Shown: positions 1 through 5,844 of the stretch, in pieces | How positions within the stretch are numbered: the first letter of the stretch is position 1 | How the letters are laid out: every line of letters starts with the position of its first letter | Origin: Hyphomicrobiales bacterium | GTDB lineage: Bacteria > Pseudomonadota > Alphaproteobacteria > Rhizobiales > CAYWUX01 | NCBI GenBank assembly: GCA_028279265.1 | Contig: JANQOC010000124.1 | Span: 1 to 13,723, forward strand | Direction: 5' to 3' | Length of the DNA stretch: 13,723 nt | Position numbers and translations under genes: made by a program | The notes under the pieces: generated by a model | What the model saw: only the letters and a program-made list of their open reading frames with translations | What the model was told of the DNA's origin: nothing | Database searches by the model: none

Positions 1-293
1 CCGAATCCCAGTTGCGCGATCTCAACAGTTTGGCCGATGGTCAGACGTTCACCCGCGAACAGAAGGTTGCCATGAATTTTGCGGAAGCACTCACCCGGGA
101 TTCGGCAAATGTTCCAGTCGAAGTTACCGATGCGCTTAAAGAATGTTTTACGCCCCAGGAACGGGTCGAAATTACCATCGTGGCTTCGGCGATGGGCATG
201 CTGAATAAAATCAACGACTCTCTTAATGTCCCTCTTGAGGATGATTTTCTTGAGTTTACCGATTTGTTGCCCGACCCGGACGCGAACAAATAG
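1..293 (+). CDS. Carboxymuconolactone decarboxylase (CMD/AhpD-like) family protein, C-terminal part
   Basis: The reading frame is open from the window edge (codons for E-S-Q precede the first possible start, a TTG at 12), so the gene is 5'-truncated by the window. About 96 residues are visible. The segment FTREQKVAMNFAEALTRDS, then an FTPQERVEITIVASAMGMLNKINDSLNVP stretch, matches the second half of CMD-domain proteins: a helix with 'FA.ALT', then 'F(T/S)..E.VE(I/L)T...... N..ND.L.VP'. The CXXC region of AhpD-type members would lie upstream and cannot be seen, so peroxidase and decarboxylase-like roles cannot be separated. It is followed after 49 bases by a cupin gene and then a ketopantoate-reductase-like gene on the same strand, probably one operon. 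CMD proteins are common accessory genes in aromatic-catabolic clusters, which fits the rest of the window. The exact substrate is unknown. Confidence 0.8.
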   Translation, partial: ESQLRDLNSLADGQTFTREQKVAMNFAEALTRDSANVPVEVTDALKECFTPQERVEITIVASAMGMLNKINDSLNVPLEDDFLEFTDLLPDPDANK

Positions 294-330
294 GAACAAA
301 TTAAATTCAACTTATAAGCCAAATCAAAGT

Positions 331-336
331 GGAGAG
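331..336 (+). promoter_or_regulatory. Ribosome binding site that sets the cupin start
   Basis: GGAGAG lies six bases before the ATG at 343. It supports that start over the longer open frame beginning at 226, which overlaps the CMD gene. Confidence 0.6.
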
Positions 337-342
337 ATCGAT

Positions 343-699
343 ATGCCATTCTATAGATGGGACGAAATGAGTCGAAAAAATCTTGCGGCCCCTTCGGACT
401 CCGAAGGCAGCATCATTATCGGCGATCATGTGACCCTGAACCGTTCCGTCAGCCAACCCGGTAAAGTCGCCCGACCTCACTTTCACGGTTGTGAGCAACT
501 TATCAATGTCGTTTCGGGTTCTGCCTGGTTCCGGGTTGGCGACGACGAGAAGGATGTAACGGCCGGGGATATCATTCACATCCCCATCGGCGTTGAGCAC
601 GAATTCAAGAATACAGGTGACGGTGAATTCATTTATCTCTCGTTCAAAAATATTTCTGAAGACTGGCCGCCACCTTCAGACTTGCCAGGTGATTCCTAG
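343..699 (+). CDS. Small single-domain cupin protein
   Basis: 118 residues forming one cupin beta-barrel. Motif 1 reads G40-x5-H46-x-H48-x2-E51 and ends at G59. Motif 2 is complete: G75-x5-P81-x-G83-x2-H86-x3-N90. H46, H48, E51 and H86 are the expected metal ligands, so it should bind a divalent metal. The frame is open further upstream to 226, but the ATG at 343 is chosen because GGAGAG (331-336) lies six bases before it and the upstream extension overlaps the preceding gene without family resemblance. There is no signal peptide, so it is probably cytoplasmic. Stand-alone cupins of this size act as small dioxygenases, isomerases or ligand-binding accessories, and sequence alone cannot choose. 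It sits 49 bases after the CMD gene and 36 bases before the ketopantoate-reductase-like gene, consistent with a three-gene operon. Confidence 0.85.
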   Translation: MPFYRWDEMSRKNLAAPSDSEGSIIIGDHVTLNRSVSQPGKVARPHFHGCEQLINVVSGSAWFRVGDDEKDVTAGDIIHIPIGVEHEFKNTGDGEFIYLSFKNISEDWPPPSDLPGDS

Positions 700-735
700 G
701 AAATTGTGACAGGCTTAACAAAGGTTGGTAGTTAG

Positions 736-1791
736 ATGGTCAGCGAACTCCAAGAGCTGAAAATTGCGGTGCTCGGTGCCGGTTCCATAGGCAGTTCCGT
801 GGGTGCAGATCTGACCGATGCAGGGCTAGACGTTACGATCATTGACCAGTGGCCGGCCCATGTTGAAACTATGAAAGCCACGGGGCTGGACATTAACATG
901 CCTGACAGGCGTGTGGAGACCCCGGTAACGGCCTGGCATCTGTGTGAACTCGCGGAACATGTTCCTACCTTTGATTTCGTTTTCCTTTGTGCAAAATCTT
1001 ACGATACTCACTGGATGGCCCAACTCGTCGAACCCTATCTCAAGGAGGAGGGTGTGCTTATCGGCCTGCAGAACGGCATGAACAATGAAACCATAGCCGG
1101 CGTCGTCGGCAAGGAACGGACCATCGGCGCCGTGGTTGAACTTTCCGCTGAAATCTTTACGCCGGGTATCGTCAAGCGGGATACAACCCGGGCGGGAACC
1201 TGGTTCGGCCTTGGCGAACACGACGGATCGGTAACACCGAGATTGCAGCTGGCCAGGAAAATTATGGAGAATGTCGCTAAGATAGATCTCACGCAAAACA
1301 TAGAGGGCGCGAAGTGGACAAAACTTATCTGCAATACCATGACCATGGGTCCCATAGGTTTGACGGGCCTGAAAAACTGGGATGCGCGTAAGCTGCCGGG
1401 TATGTTTGACATGTCGGTTGCCCTGGGGCGCGAGTCCATGGCCGTGGGCAAGGCCCTCGGCTATGAGCTTGAGCCCGTGTTCGGAATGAGTGCGGAAGAA
1501 TTTGCAAATGCCACGGACGACGTGCTCATTGCGGCCATGGAAACCCTCATGTCCCATGTGGGCAAGGAAGGCGTCACGGCTCCGATCCATGATCACCGCA
1601 AGGGCCGGAAAAGCGAGATGTCCTATATAAATGGGCTGGTGGCGCGCGCCGGTGAGGAACAAGGAATTTCAGCGCCCTGTAACGCTGCCGTCACGGAAAT
1701 TGACCGGCGGCTAAACGAGGGTGAATTGGAAATGGATCCCGCGAACTTTGGCTTGCTGAAATCCATGGTGGATTCTCGTCCAAATCGCTGA
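736..1791 (+). CDS. Ketopantoate reductase (PanE/ApbA) family NADPH-dependent oxidoreductase
   Basis: 351 residues with the two-domain PanE/ApbA layout. The N-terminal Rossmann fold starts KIAVLGAGSIGS (G14-x-G16-x2-G19, the dinucleotide loop). It continues with LCAKSYDT (84-91) and LQNGMNNE (111-118), the conserved 'K..d' and 'QNG.n' elements. The C-terminal helical domain opens with GAKWTKLICN (191-200), where K193 corresponds to the catalytic lysine and N200 to the conserved asparagine. RKSEMSYINGLV (291-302) matches the family's 'TEIDYINGxx', keeping the acidic residue E294. At 351 residues it is longer than E. coli PanE (about 300). Family members reduce 2-oxo acids such as ketopantoate. 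In this catabolic setting a different 2-oxo acid is as likely as a role in pantothenate synthesis. It is third in a likely operon with the CMD and cupin genes. GC is clearly higher than in the next block (37/60 in the line at 1381). Confidence 0.85.
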   Translation: MVSELQELKIAVLGAGSIGSSVGADLTDAGLDVTIIDQWPAHVETMKATGLDINMPDRRVETPVTAWHLCELAEHVPTFDFVFLCAKSYDTHWMAQLVEPYLKEEGVLIGLQNGMNNETIAGVVGKERTIGAVVELSAEIFTPGIVKRDTTRAGTWFGLGEHDGSVTPRLQLARKIMENVAKIDLTQNIEGAKWTKLICNTMTMGPIGLTGLKNWDARKLPGMFDMSVALGRESMAVGKALGYELEPVFGMSAEEFANATDDVLIAAMETLMSHVGKEGVTAPIHDHRKGRKSEMSYINGLVARAGEEQGISAPCNAAVTEIDRRLNEGELEMDPANFGLLKSMVDSRPNR

Positions 1792-2227
1792 TCATTGCGG
1801 GCGATATGCTAAAAACTTACAGATAGACTTTTCATCTTCACTCACTAACTCATGAACACAGTTTTGTACTTTGTTTTCCCTAATCTTTTGAAAAAATACT
1901 GATCTCCATCAGAATGAGTTCGGATAGAAATTACAGACTGTTTCAAAATTCCAACGCTGCCAGTCCGCTATGAGTCATTAGCCGACATTGGCTATCTATA
2001 AATTAATGTCCGCTTCGCCAATTGAAGTGGAAATTGGAGCAATCTCTTGATGTTACTTGCATTATCTAACATGACTTGAATGAGTACGCCGCCAAAGCGT
2101 TCAACTTTCCAGTGGCAAAAGCAAATTAATATGTCTTTGAGTCTCTGATATTTTCGAGTTTGAACCAAAAATCAGGTATCGTGACAAATCCTCCTATTGT
2201 TACAATCGGATAAATTTAGAGGTTAGC
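1792..2227. other. Gene-free stretch between the first operon and the DUF5519 gene
   Basis: No convincing coding region on either strand. It contains repeat copy 1 (see 1961-2040). The stretch at about 1915-1938 begins like a further, badly decayed unit (GAG-TTCGG ... ACAGAC). The last 60 bases must carry the promoter and the GAGG ribosome site (2219-2222) for the gene at 2228. Composition shifts from the GC-richer operon on the left to AT-rich DNA here. Confidence 0.6.
1961..2040. repeat. Dispersed hairpin repeat, copy 1 (two clear units)
   Basis: Unit 1 pairs GTCCGCTA (1963-1970) with TAGCCGAC (1979-1986), one mismatch. Unit 2 pairs AATGTCCGCTTC (2005-2016) with GAAGTGGAAATT (2024-2035), two mismatches. 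The units are 45 bases apart. The tract aligns in the same orientation with units 1 and 2 of the copy at 12217 and is related to the copy at 4673. A third unit at the expected position near 2055 is not recognisable. Confidence 0.7.
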
Positions 2228-2689
2228 ATGTTGAGTTTGCCATATCGACAAGGGGAAAAACCCCAGACACACTATGGATTGCCGCATTCGCAGCTTGATC
2301 AGAATCCATCGGCTGAAATTTATGATAAATTGAAAGCAAATGCATTTGACTTCGAGTTTGTGGAACGCCGTCCCAGTGTTATTTCAGTGCCAGGGGCAGA
2401 AGCGCTGTGGCTACAGGAAGAAGGTGGCCATAGTTGTGATGAAGCTTTTATGCGAGGAAATGAATTTGCCCACGTCCATCCACCTGAAGATGGAAGTCTG
2501 CATTTGATGTTGCCGGAAAGTGATGTTCCTGAATTTTTAGAAAGAGGCTGGGGTGAGCACCATCCACTCGTACAAAAGGGACGAATGCCGCCGACAACTG
2601 TGATGGTTTTCGGCCCTCGTAATCAAGAAGAATTGGACATCATTTTAGAAATTATTCAGACTTCTTATAAATTTGCCCGTGGTCTGTAA
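2228..2689 (+). CDS. DUF5519 / 'luciferase'-domain protein of unknown function
   Basis: 153 residues, no signal peptide or membrane segment. The recognisable core is FAHVHP (80-85), DGSLH (88-92), GWGEHHPL (107-114) and FGPRNQEELD (128-137). From memory this matches the DUF5519 family, also labelled a 'luciferase' domain, in which 'FAHIHP..DGSLH', 'GWGE.HP' and 'P.t...iyaPR...E' are the conserved stretches. Despite that label, nothing here shows flavin binding or light emission. The clustered histidines (82, 84, 92, 111, 112) could bind metal, which is inference. The ATG at 2228 follows GAGG (2219-2222) at five bases. It is the first of three AT-rich genes, lying between two hairpin-repeat copies and unlike the catabolic genes on either side. 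Biochemical role unknown. Confidence 0.75.
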   Translation: MLSLPYRQGEKPQTHYGLPHSQLDQNPSAEIYDKLKANAFDFEFVERRPSVISVPGAEALWLQEEGGHSCDEAFMRGNEFAHVHPPEDGSLHLMLPESDVPEFLERGWGEHHPLVQKGRMPPTTVMVFGPRNQEELDIILEIIQTSYKFARGL

Positions 2690-2739
2690 AATACTGCTGT
2701 TTTGTCAGCCAGATTGGAAGAAGTGTTCTCAATGCCTAA

Positions 2740-2850
2740 ATGTCAGAATCTATAGCCCGCACTCTTAGTAATTTTGAAGACCATGTTCTGAACATTGGCA
2801 ATGAACTGAAACAAACCATCAAAAAAAGCAAATTATCGTCTCCCTCCTAG
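2740..2850 (+). CDS. Possible 36-residue small ORF, weakly supported
   Basis: An ATG at 2740 opens a frame of 36 codons ending in TAG at 2848-2850. The peptide starts MSESIARTLSNF and is hydrophilic and helix-prone, with a lysine-rich end (KKSK). No good ribosome site is seen at the right distance; GGAAGAAG at 2716-2723 is too far away. It fills the gap between the DUF5519 and RCC1-like genes. It may be chance or the remnant of a longer gene; I recognise no family. Confidence 0.2.
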   Translation: MSESIARTLSNFEDHVLNIGNELKQTIKKSKLSSPS

Positions 2851-2871
2851 AACGCAAGGACCATCTGAATA

Positions 2872-3801
2872 ATGGCGACAACAAACAAGCTTGTGCGAAG
2901 GACAATTTTTACGACAGCTCTAATTTGGTTTGCCAGCAGTGCGTGTCAAATTGTGTTTGCTGATAGTTCTTCTCCACTTCTCGCTGCCTATTATGATCGA
3001 CAGATGGCAATTGTGAAAGGTGGTACTTATTTCTGGACAGGTAATCACCAACCGCAACGATTGCCCTTTGAAGCTGTTCAAGTTGGTGTAAGCCAAAGCC
3101 ATTTCTTCGTATTGAATAAAAAAAATAGCTTGCTGCGATTTGAGGATGACCATCGTTCCGCCATTCTTCTTATGAGGGGAATCAAAAATTTTGCATCGGG
3201 CAATAGCGGCGTACTAGCCGTAACAAATCGAAACCAATTGTTTTGGATATCGAATACTTCGGATAGAATTTTAAAAATTGCTGATGGGGTATCTTCGGCT
3301 GCGGTCGGGGACGGAGCTAATTATTATATAGAGAATTCCGGTGCGTTGTTTGTTAGAGGAAAGGCCCATCGGGGGCAGTACGGTGATGGCAGATTGATCT
3401 CAACAGATCACTTCGTACAGACAGCAAATAATGTTAGACAAATTAGTGCACACACAGGGCACGCTCTAATACTAAAATTGAACGGTCAAGTCTTCGGGAC
3501 AGGTGGAAATATTTTTGGTCCGGTTGGAAAGCACGGTTTGGGAGATAAAGCTGTCCGTTGGAGCAAAATCGTGGCTAACATTCGAGGGATTGCAACAGGA
3601 GCCTCACATTCATTGGCCATTCGACAAGACAATAGTTTATTGGTCTGGGGAAGAGAGTATGGTGTGGAACCAGTGATCGTTATGAATGATGTAACTGCAG
3701 TAGCTGCTGGCTCTCGAACTACCTTGGCCTTAAAGATCGACGGATCGCTCTGGCAGTGGGAGCGGGGACAAAAACCCCAGCAATTGCGATTGATCAAATA
3801 A
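2872..3801 (+). CDS. Secreted RCC1-like beta-propeller repeat protein
   Basis: 309 residues. The N-terminus has a basic start (K6, R9, R10), a hydrophobic core and a likely signal-peptidase I site after IVFA (position 30), so the product is probably exported to the periplasm or outside. The rest is RCC1-type repeats of about 50 residues, each with a 'G..H(S/A)LA(I/L)...G.L..WG' pattern. The clearest are GHALILKLNGQVFGTGGN, then GASHSLAIRQDNSLLVWG, then GSRTTLALKIDGSLWQWERG at the end; earlier repeats are more diverged. Five or six blades fit the length, fewer than the seven of eukaryotic RCC1. Such bacterial proteins are usually taken as binding or scaffold proteins, and no enzymatic site is visible. 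AAGGA (2856-2860) precedes the ATG. The gene is AT-rich (25 GC of 60 in the line at 3181). It ends 11 bases from the convergent ankyrin gene. Confidence 0.8.
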   Translation: MATTNKLVRRTIFTTALIWFASSACQIVFADSSSPLLAAYYDRQMAIVKGGTYFWTGNHQPQRLPFEAVQVGVSQSHFFVLNKKNSLLRFEDDHRSAILLMRGIKNFASGNSGVLAVTNRNQLFWISNTSDRILKIADGVSSAAVGDGANYYIENSGALFVRGKAHRGQYGDGRLISTDHFVQTANNVRQISAHTGHALILKLNGQVFGTGGNIFGPVGKHGLGDKAVRWSKIVANIRGIATGASHSLAIRQDNSLLVWGREYGVEPVIVMNDVTAVAAGSRTTLALKIDGSLWQWERGQKPQQLRLIK

Positions 3802-3812
3802 CCTTATCCGCG

Positions 3813-4514
3813 TTAATTTTTGCTACGACTGGCTTTTTCGAGAAGTTCGATGATTGAAATCTGTTTTTTGGCCCTTGCATGTTCAAGGGCAGTGATTCCT
3901 TGGCTATCGCCGATTGTCACATCCGCACCATTGTCTACTAGGAGTTCGACGATCTTTTGATAAGTTGGCCCGCCATCACCAAGGATTACCGCTTCCAACA
4001 ATGCGGTCCAACCAAGCTTGTTGACATGATTGACATCGACTTCGGTTGTCAATAAGTAGCGTACGACATCTACATGACCGTGGTGGGCAGCCGGAGTAAG
4101 TGCCGTTCCGCCATATCGGTTTACACTCCCAAGGTCAGCGCCGGCAGCGACAGTCATTTTCAAAATGTCCAATCTCCCCTCGGCTCCCGCATAGAGGTAG
4201 GGACTGTCTTGCAAGTGGTCCTTGGCATTCACATCTGCGCCGTTAGCTATAAGAAACTGCGCCACATCAACAGCATTTGCATATGTCGCGATCAATAATG
4301 CTGTTCTTCCGCTTTCGTCCCGGCTATCAACCGGCACACCTGAATCTAATCCTCGTTTCAAGTTCTCGATATCGCTTGACCGCGCCGCATCAAGAAATCC
4401 CGATACTTTACTATCTGGATTGACACTTTGCTGGGCGTGCACTTGAGAAAGAAACAACACGATCAGAAAATACAATTGTATTCCAAATGCTGTTTTGAAA
4501 TTGTGTTTGCGCAT
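3813..4514 (-). CDS. Secreted ankyrin-repeat protein
   Basis: 233 residues. A signal peptide is evident: basic MRKHNFK, a hydrophobic run through FLIVLFLSQ and an A-Q-Q cleavage region near residue 28. The remainder consists of about five ankyrin repeats: GRTALLIATYANAVDVAQFL with IANGADVNAKD; then DSPYLYAGAEGRLDILKMTV; then GGTALTPAAHHGHVDVVRYL; then GWTALLEAVILGDGG followed by IVELLVDNGADV; then GITALEHARAKKQISIIELL. The fourth repeat has an insertion (GDGGPTYQK). Ankyrin repeats bind proteins; exported bacterial versions occur as periplasmic partners, protective factors or effectors, and sequence does not decide. The ribosome site is weak. It is convergent with the RCC1-like gene (11-base gap), and both are exported repeat proteins, which hints at a common function or shared transfer. 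The C-terminus is short and basic. Confidence 0.85.
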   Translation of the reverse strand: MRKHNFKTAFGIQLYFLIVLFLSQVHAQQSVNPDSKVSGFLDAARSSDIENLKRGLDSGVPVDSRDESGRTALLIATYANAVDVAQFLIANGADVNAKDHLQDSPYLYAGAEGRLDILKMTVAAGADLGSVNRYGGTALTPAAHHGHVDVVRYLLTTEVDVNHVNKLGWTALLEAVILGDGGPTYQKIVELLVDNGADVTIGDSQGITALEHARAKKQISIIELLEKASRSKN

Positions 4515-4672
4515 AAGAACATTACCGACCTAGTTTTGTTGAACCAGATATCGCAGCCTTTCGGCACTATACAATCTATCTGCAAAGCGGATCATTAGAA
4601 ACCTTCCGGAGTGTTGTGGATTAATACGGGTTTCTATTCTCTGGATCGTGTTAGATTGGAGTAATTCCGATT

Positions 4673-4793
4673 ATGTCTGCATTGGATCAGGGGCGGACAT
4701 CTACAGCCGTCTAAATCTATATCCGCTATACCCCCCAAAACCGACACTTCGGGTAAGGTTTGAAAGAGTCCGTTATGTGCCAGAGGCAGACAT
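4673..4793. repeat. Dispersed hairpin repeat, copy 2 (three units)
   Basis: Unit 1 pairs ATGTCTGC (4673-4680) with GCGGACAT (4693-4700). Unit 2 begins ATCCGCTATACCCCC at 4721 and runs to CCGACACTT. Unit 3 starts GTCCG at 4768 and ends GCAGACAT at 4793. Equivalent GTC/ATC positions fall at 4675, 4721 and 4768, spacings of 46 and 47, exactly as in the copy at 12217. The repeat occupies much of the gap between the ankyrin and amidohydrolase genes, and unit 3 overlaps the 3' end of the amidohydrolase. The rest of the gap (4515-4672) shows nothing clear beyond room for the ankyrin promoter. Confidence 0.8.
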
Positions 4794-5738
4794 AAGAGGA
4801 AGCTTAAAAAGCTTTATGGCATTATTCCGTCCAATAGCAAGTCGATCTTCTTCAGCTAAAGCAGCATTATCGAACCAATTGCAACCTTGCTTCATCGGCT
4901 CAAACGGATAGTCCACGGAAAACAATACGCGATCTGTTCCGATTTCAGTCATAGCCAAATGTAAGGGAGGGTCGTGAAACTGACCACTTGTAGATACATG
5001 AAAATTATTTTTCAGATAATAACTTACGGTTTTTTTGGCAGGAACTCCTCTGGGATCAATTTTCAGCCGCTGGTCCACGCGCCATAAATCAAATGGAATG
5101 CGTTCACCCAAATGACCGAGGACCAGTTGCAATTTTGGATGATCGTCAAATAGACCGGAACACATGAGACGCAGAGCGTGAACCGATGTTTCCATGGCAA
5201 ACGCCCAGGTTGCATTTGTCAGCCATGGATGCCCGTCATACATCGGCATTTGATCCGTCAATGGATTTCTCGGGTGTAAATAAAATGGAATGTCGAGTTT
5301 TTCCACGACCGCCCAAAACGGCCTGAATTCCGGTAAATCGTAATAGAGATGAGTATTATCCCTTTGACTAAATCCATTTACATTTACCCCTACAAAACCG
5401 AGATCATTGATACAACGATTTAACTCGGTTATTGCCTTATCCGGATCCTGCATGGGGAGCGCACCGAGTCCCGCAAACCGATCGGGACGACGTACGACCT
5501 GTTCAGCCAGCAAATCATTTGTTCTTTGGGCAAGATCAATGGCGGCATTGTTGTCGGGCACATTTTGTACGGCCGGGCCATTGAGGGATAAAACAGAGAA
5601 TTCAATGCCATATTTATCCATCCTCGAAATTCGTGCCGAATCAAAATCCAGAAGATCATGTTGCAGCGTTTGAGGAACTAAAGGATTTTGAGTTTCCGGA
5701 ACAGCAAAATGCTCTTCAACCGCGATTTTTCCCTGCAT
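4773..5738 (-). CDS. Gamma-resorcylate (2,6-dihydroxybenzoate) decarboxylase-like amidohydrolase
   Basis: 321 residues of the amidohydrolase-2 (ACMSD-like) group. By recall it follows the Rhizobium gamma-resorcylate decarboxylase closely along its whole length: MQGKIAVEEHFAVPET at the start, LNRCINDLGFVG (106-117), YYDLPEFRPFW (132-142), FYLHPRNPL (152-160), HALRLMCSGLFDDHP (187-201), GHLGE (208-212), VLFSVDYPFE (271-280). Expected metal and catalytic residues are present: E8, H10, H155, H209 and D276. That enzyme reversibly decarboxylates 2,6-dihydroxybenzoate to resorcinol; other clade members act on related hydroxybenzoates, so the substrate is inferred. AAGGAAC at 5748-5754 supports the start. 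It lies 106 bases downstream of the CocE-like gene, likely co-transcribed. Oddity: the family normally ends at 'LFKL', but here PLMSASGT follows, and MSASGT plus the stop codon are encoded inside a hairpin-repeat unit. Confidence 0.85.
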   Translation of the reverse strand: MQGKIAVEEHFAVPETQNPLVPQTLQHDLLDFDSARISRMDKYGIEFSVLSLNGPAVQNVPDNNAAIDLAQRTNDLLAEQVVRRPDRFAGLGALPMQDPDKAITELNRCINDLGFVGVNVNGFSQRDNTHLYYDLPEFRPFWAVVEKLDIPFYLHPRNPLTDQMPMYDGHPWLTNATWAFAMETSVHALRLMCSGLFDDHPKLQLVLGHLGERIPFDLWRVDQRLKIDPRGVPAKKTVSYYLKNNFHVSTSGQFHDPPLHLAMTEIGTDRVLFSVDYPFEPMKQGCNWFDNAALAEEDRLAIGRNNAIKLFKLPLMSASGT

Positions 5739-5844
5739 AAACTATTCGTTCCTTTTCCTTTATGAATGTGAGAACCCAAGATATGCATGGGAATTTTGAG
5801 ATCGGTTCAATTCCCAATAACGGACATCCCACTTGCTTTGTTGT

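Noticed and set aside
826..1662. Long minus-strand open frame (278 codons) under the ketopantoate-reductase-like gene
   Set aside because: It is antisense to a clearly recognisable enzyme and has no family motifs; a shadow of GC-rich codon structure.
1961..2040. Hairpin tract considered as a CRISPR array
   Set aside because: Units are palindromes that diverge in sequence, only two or three per locus, with no identical direct repeats, no unique spacers of uniform length and no cas genes.
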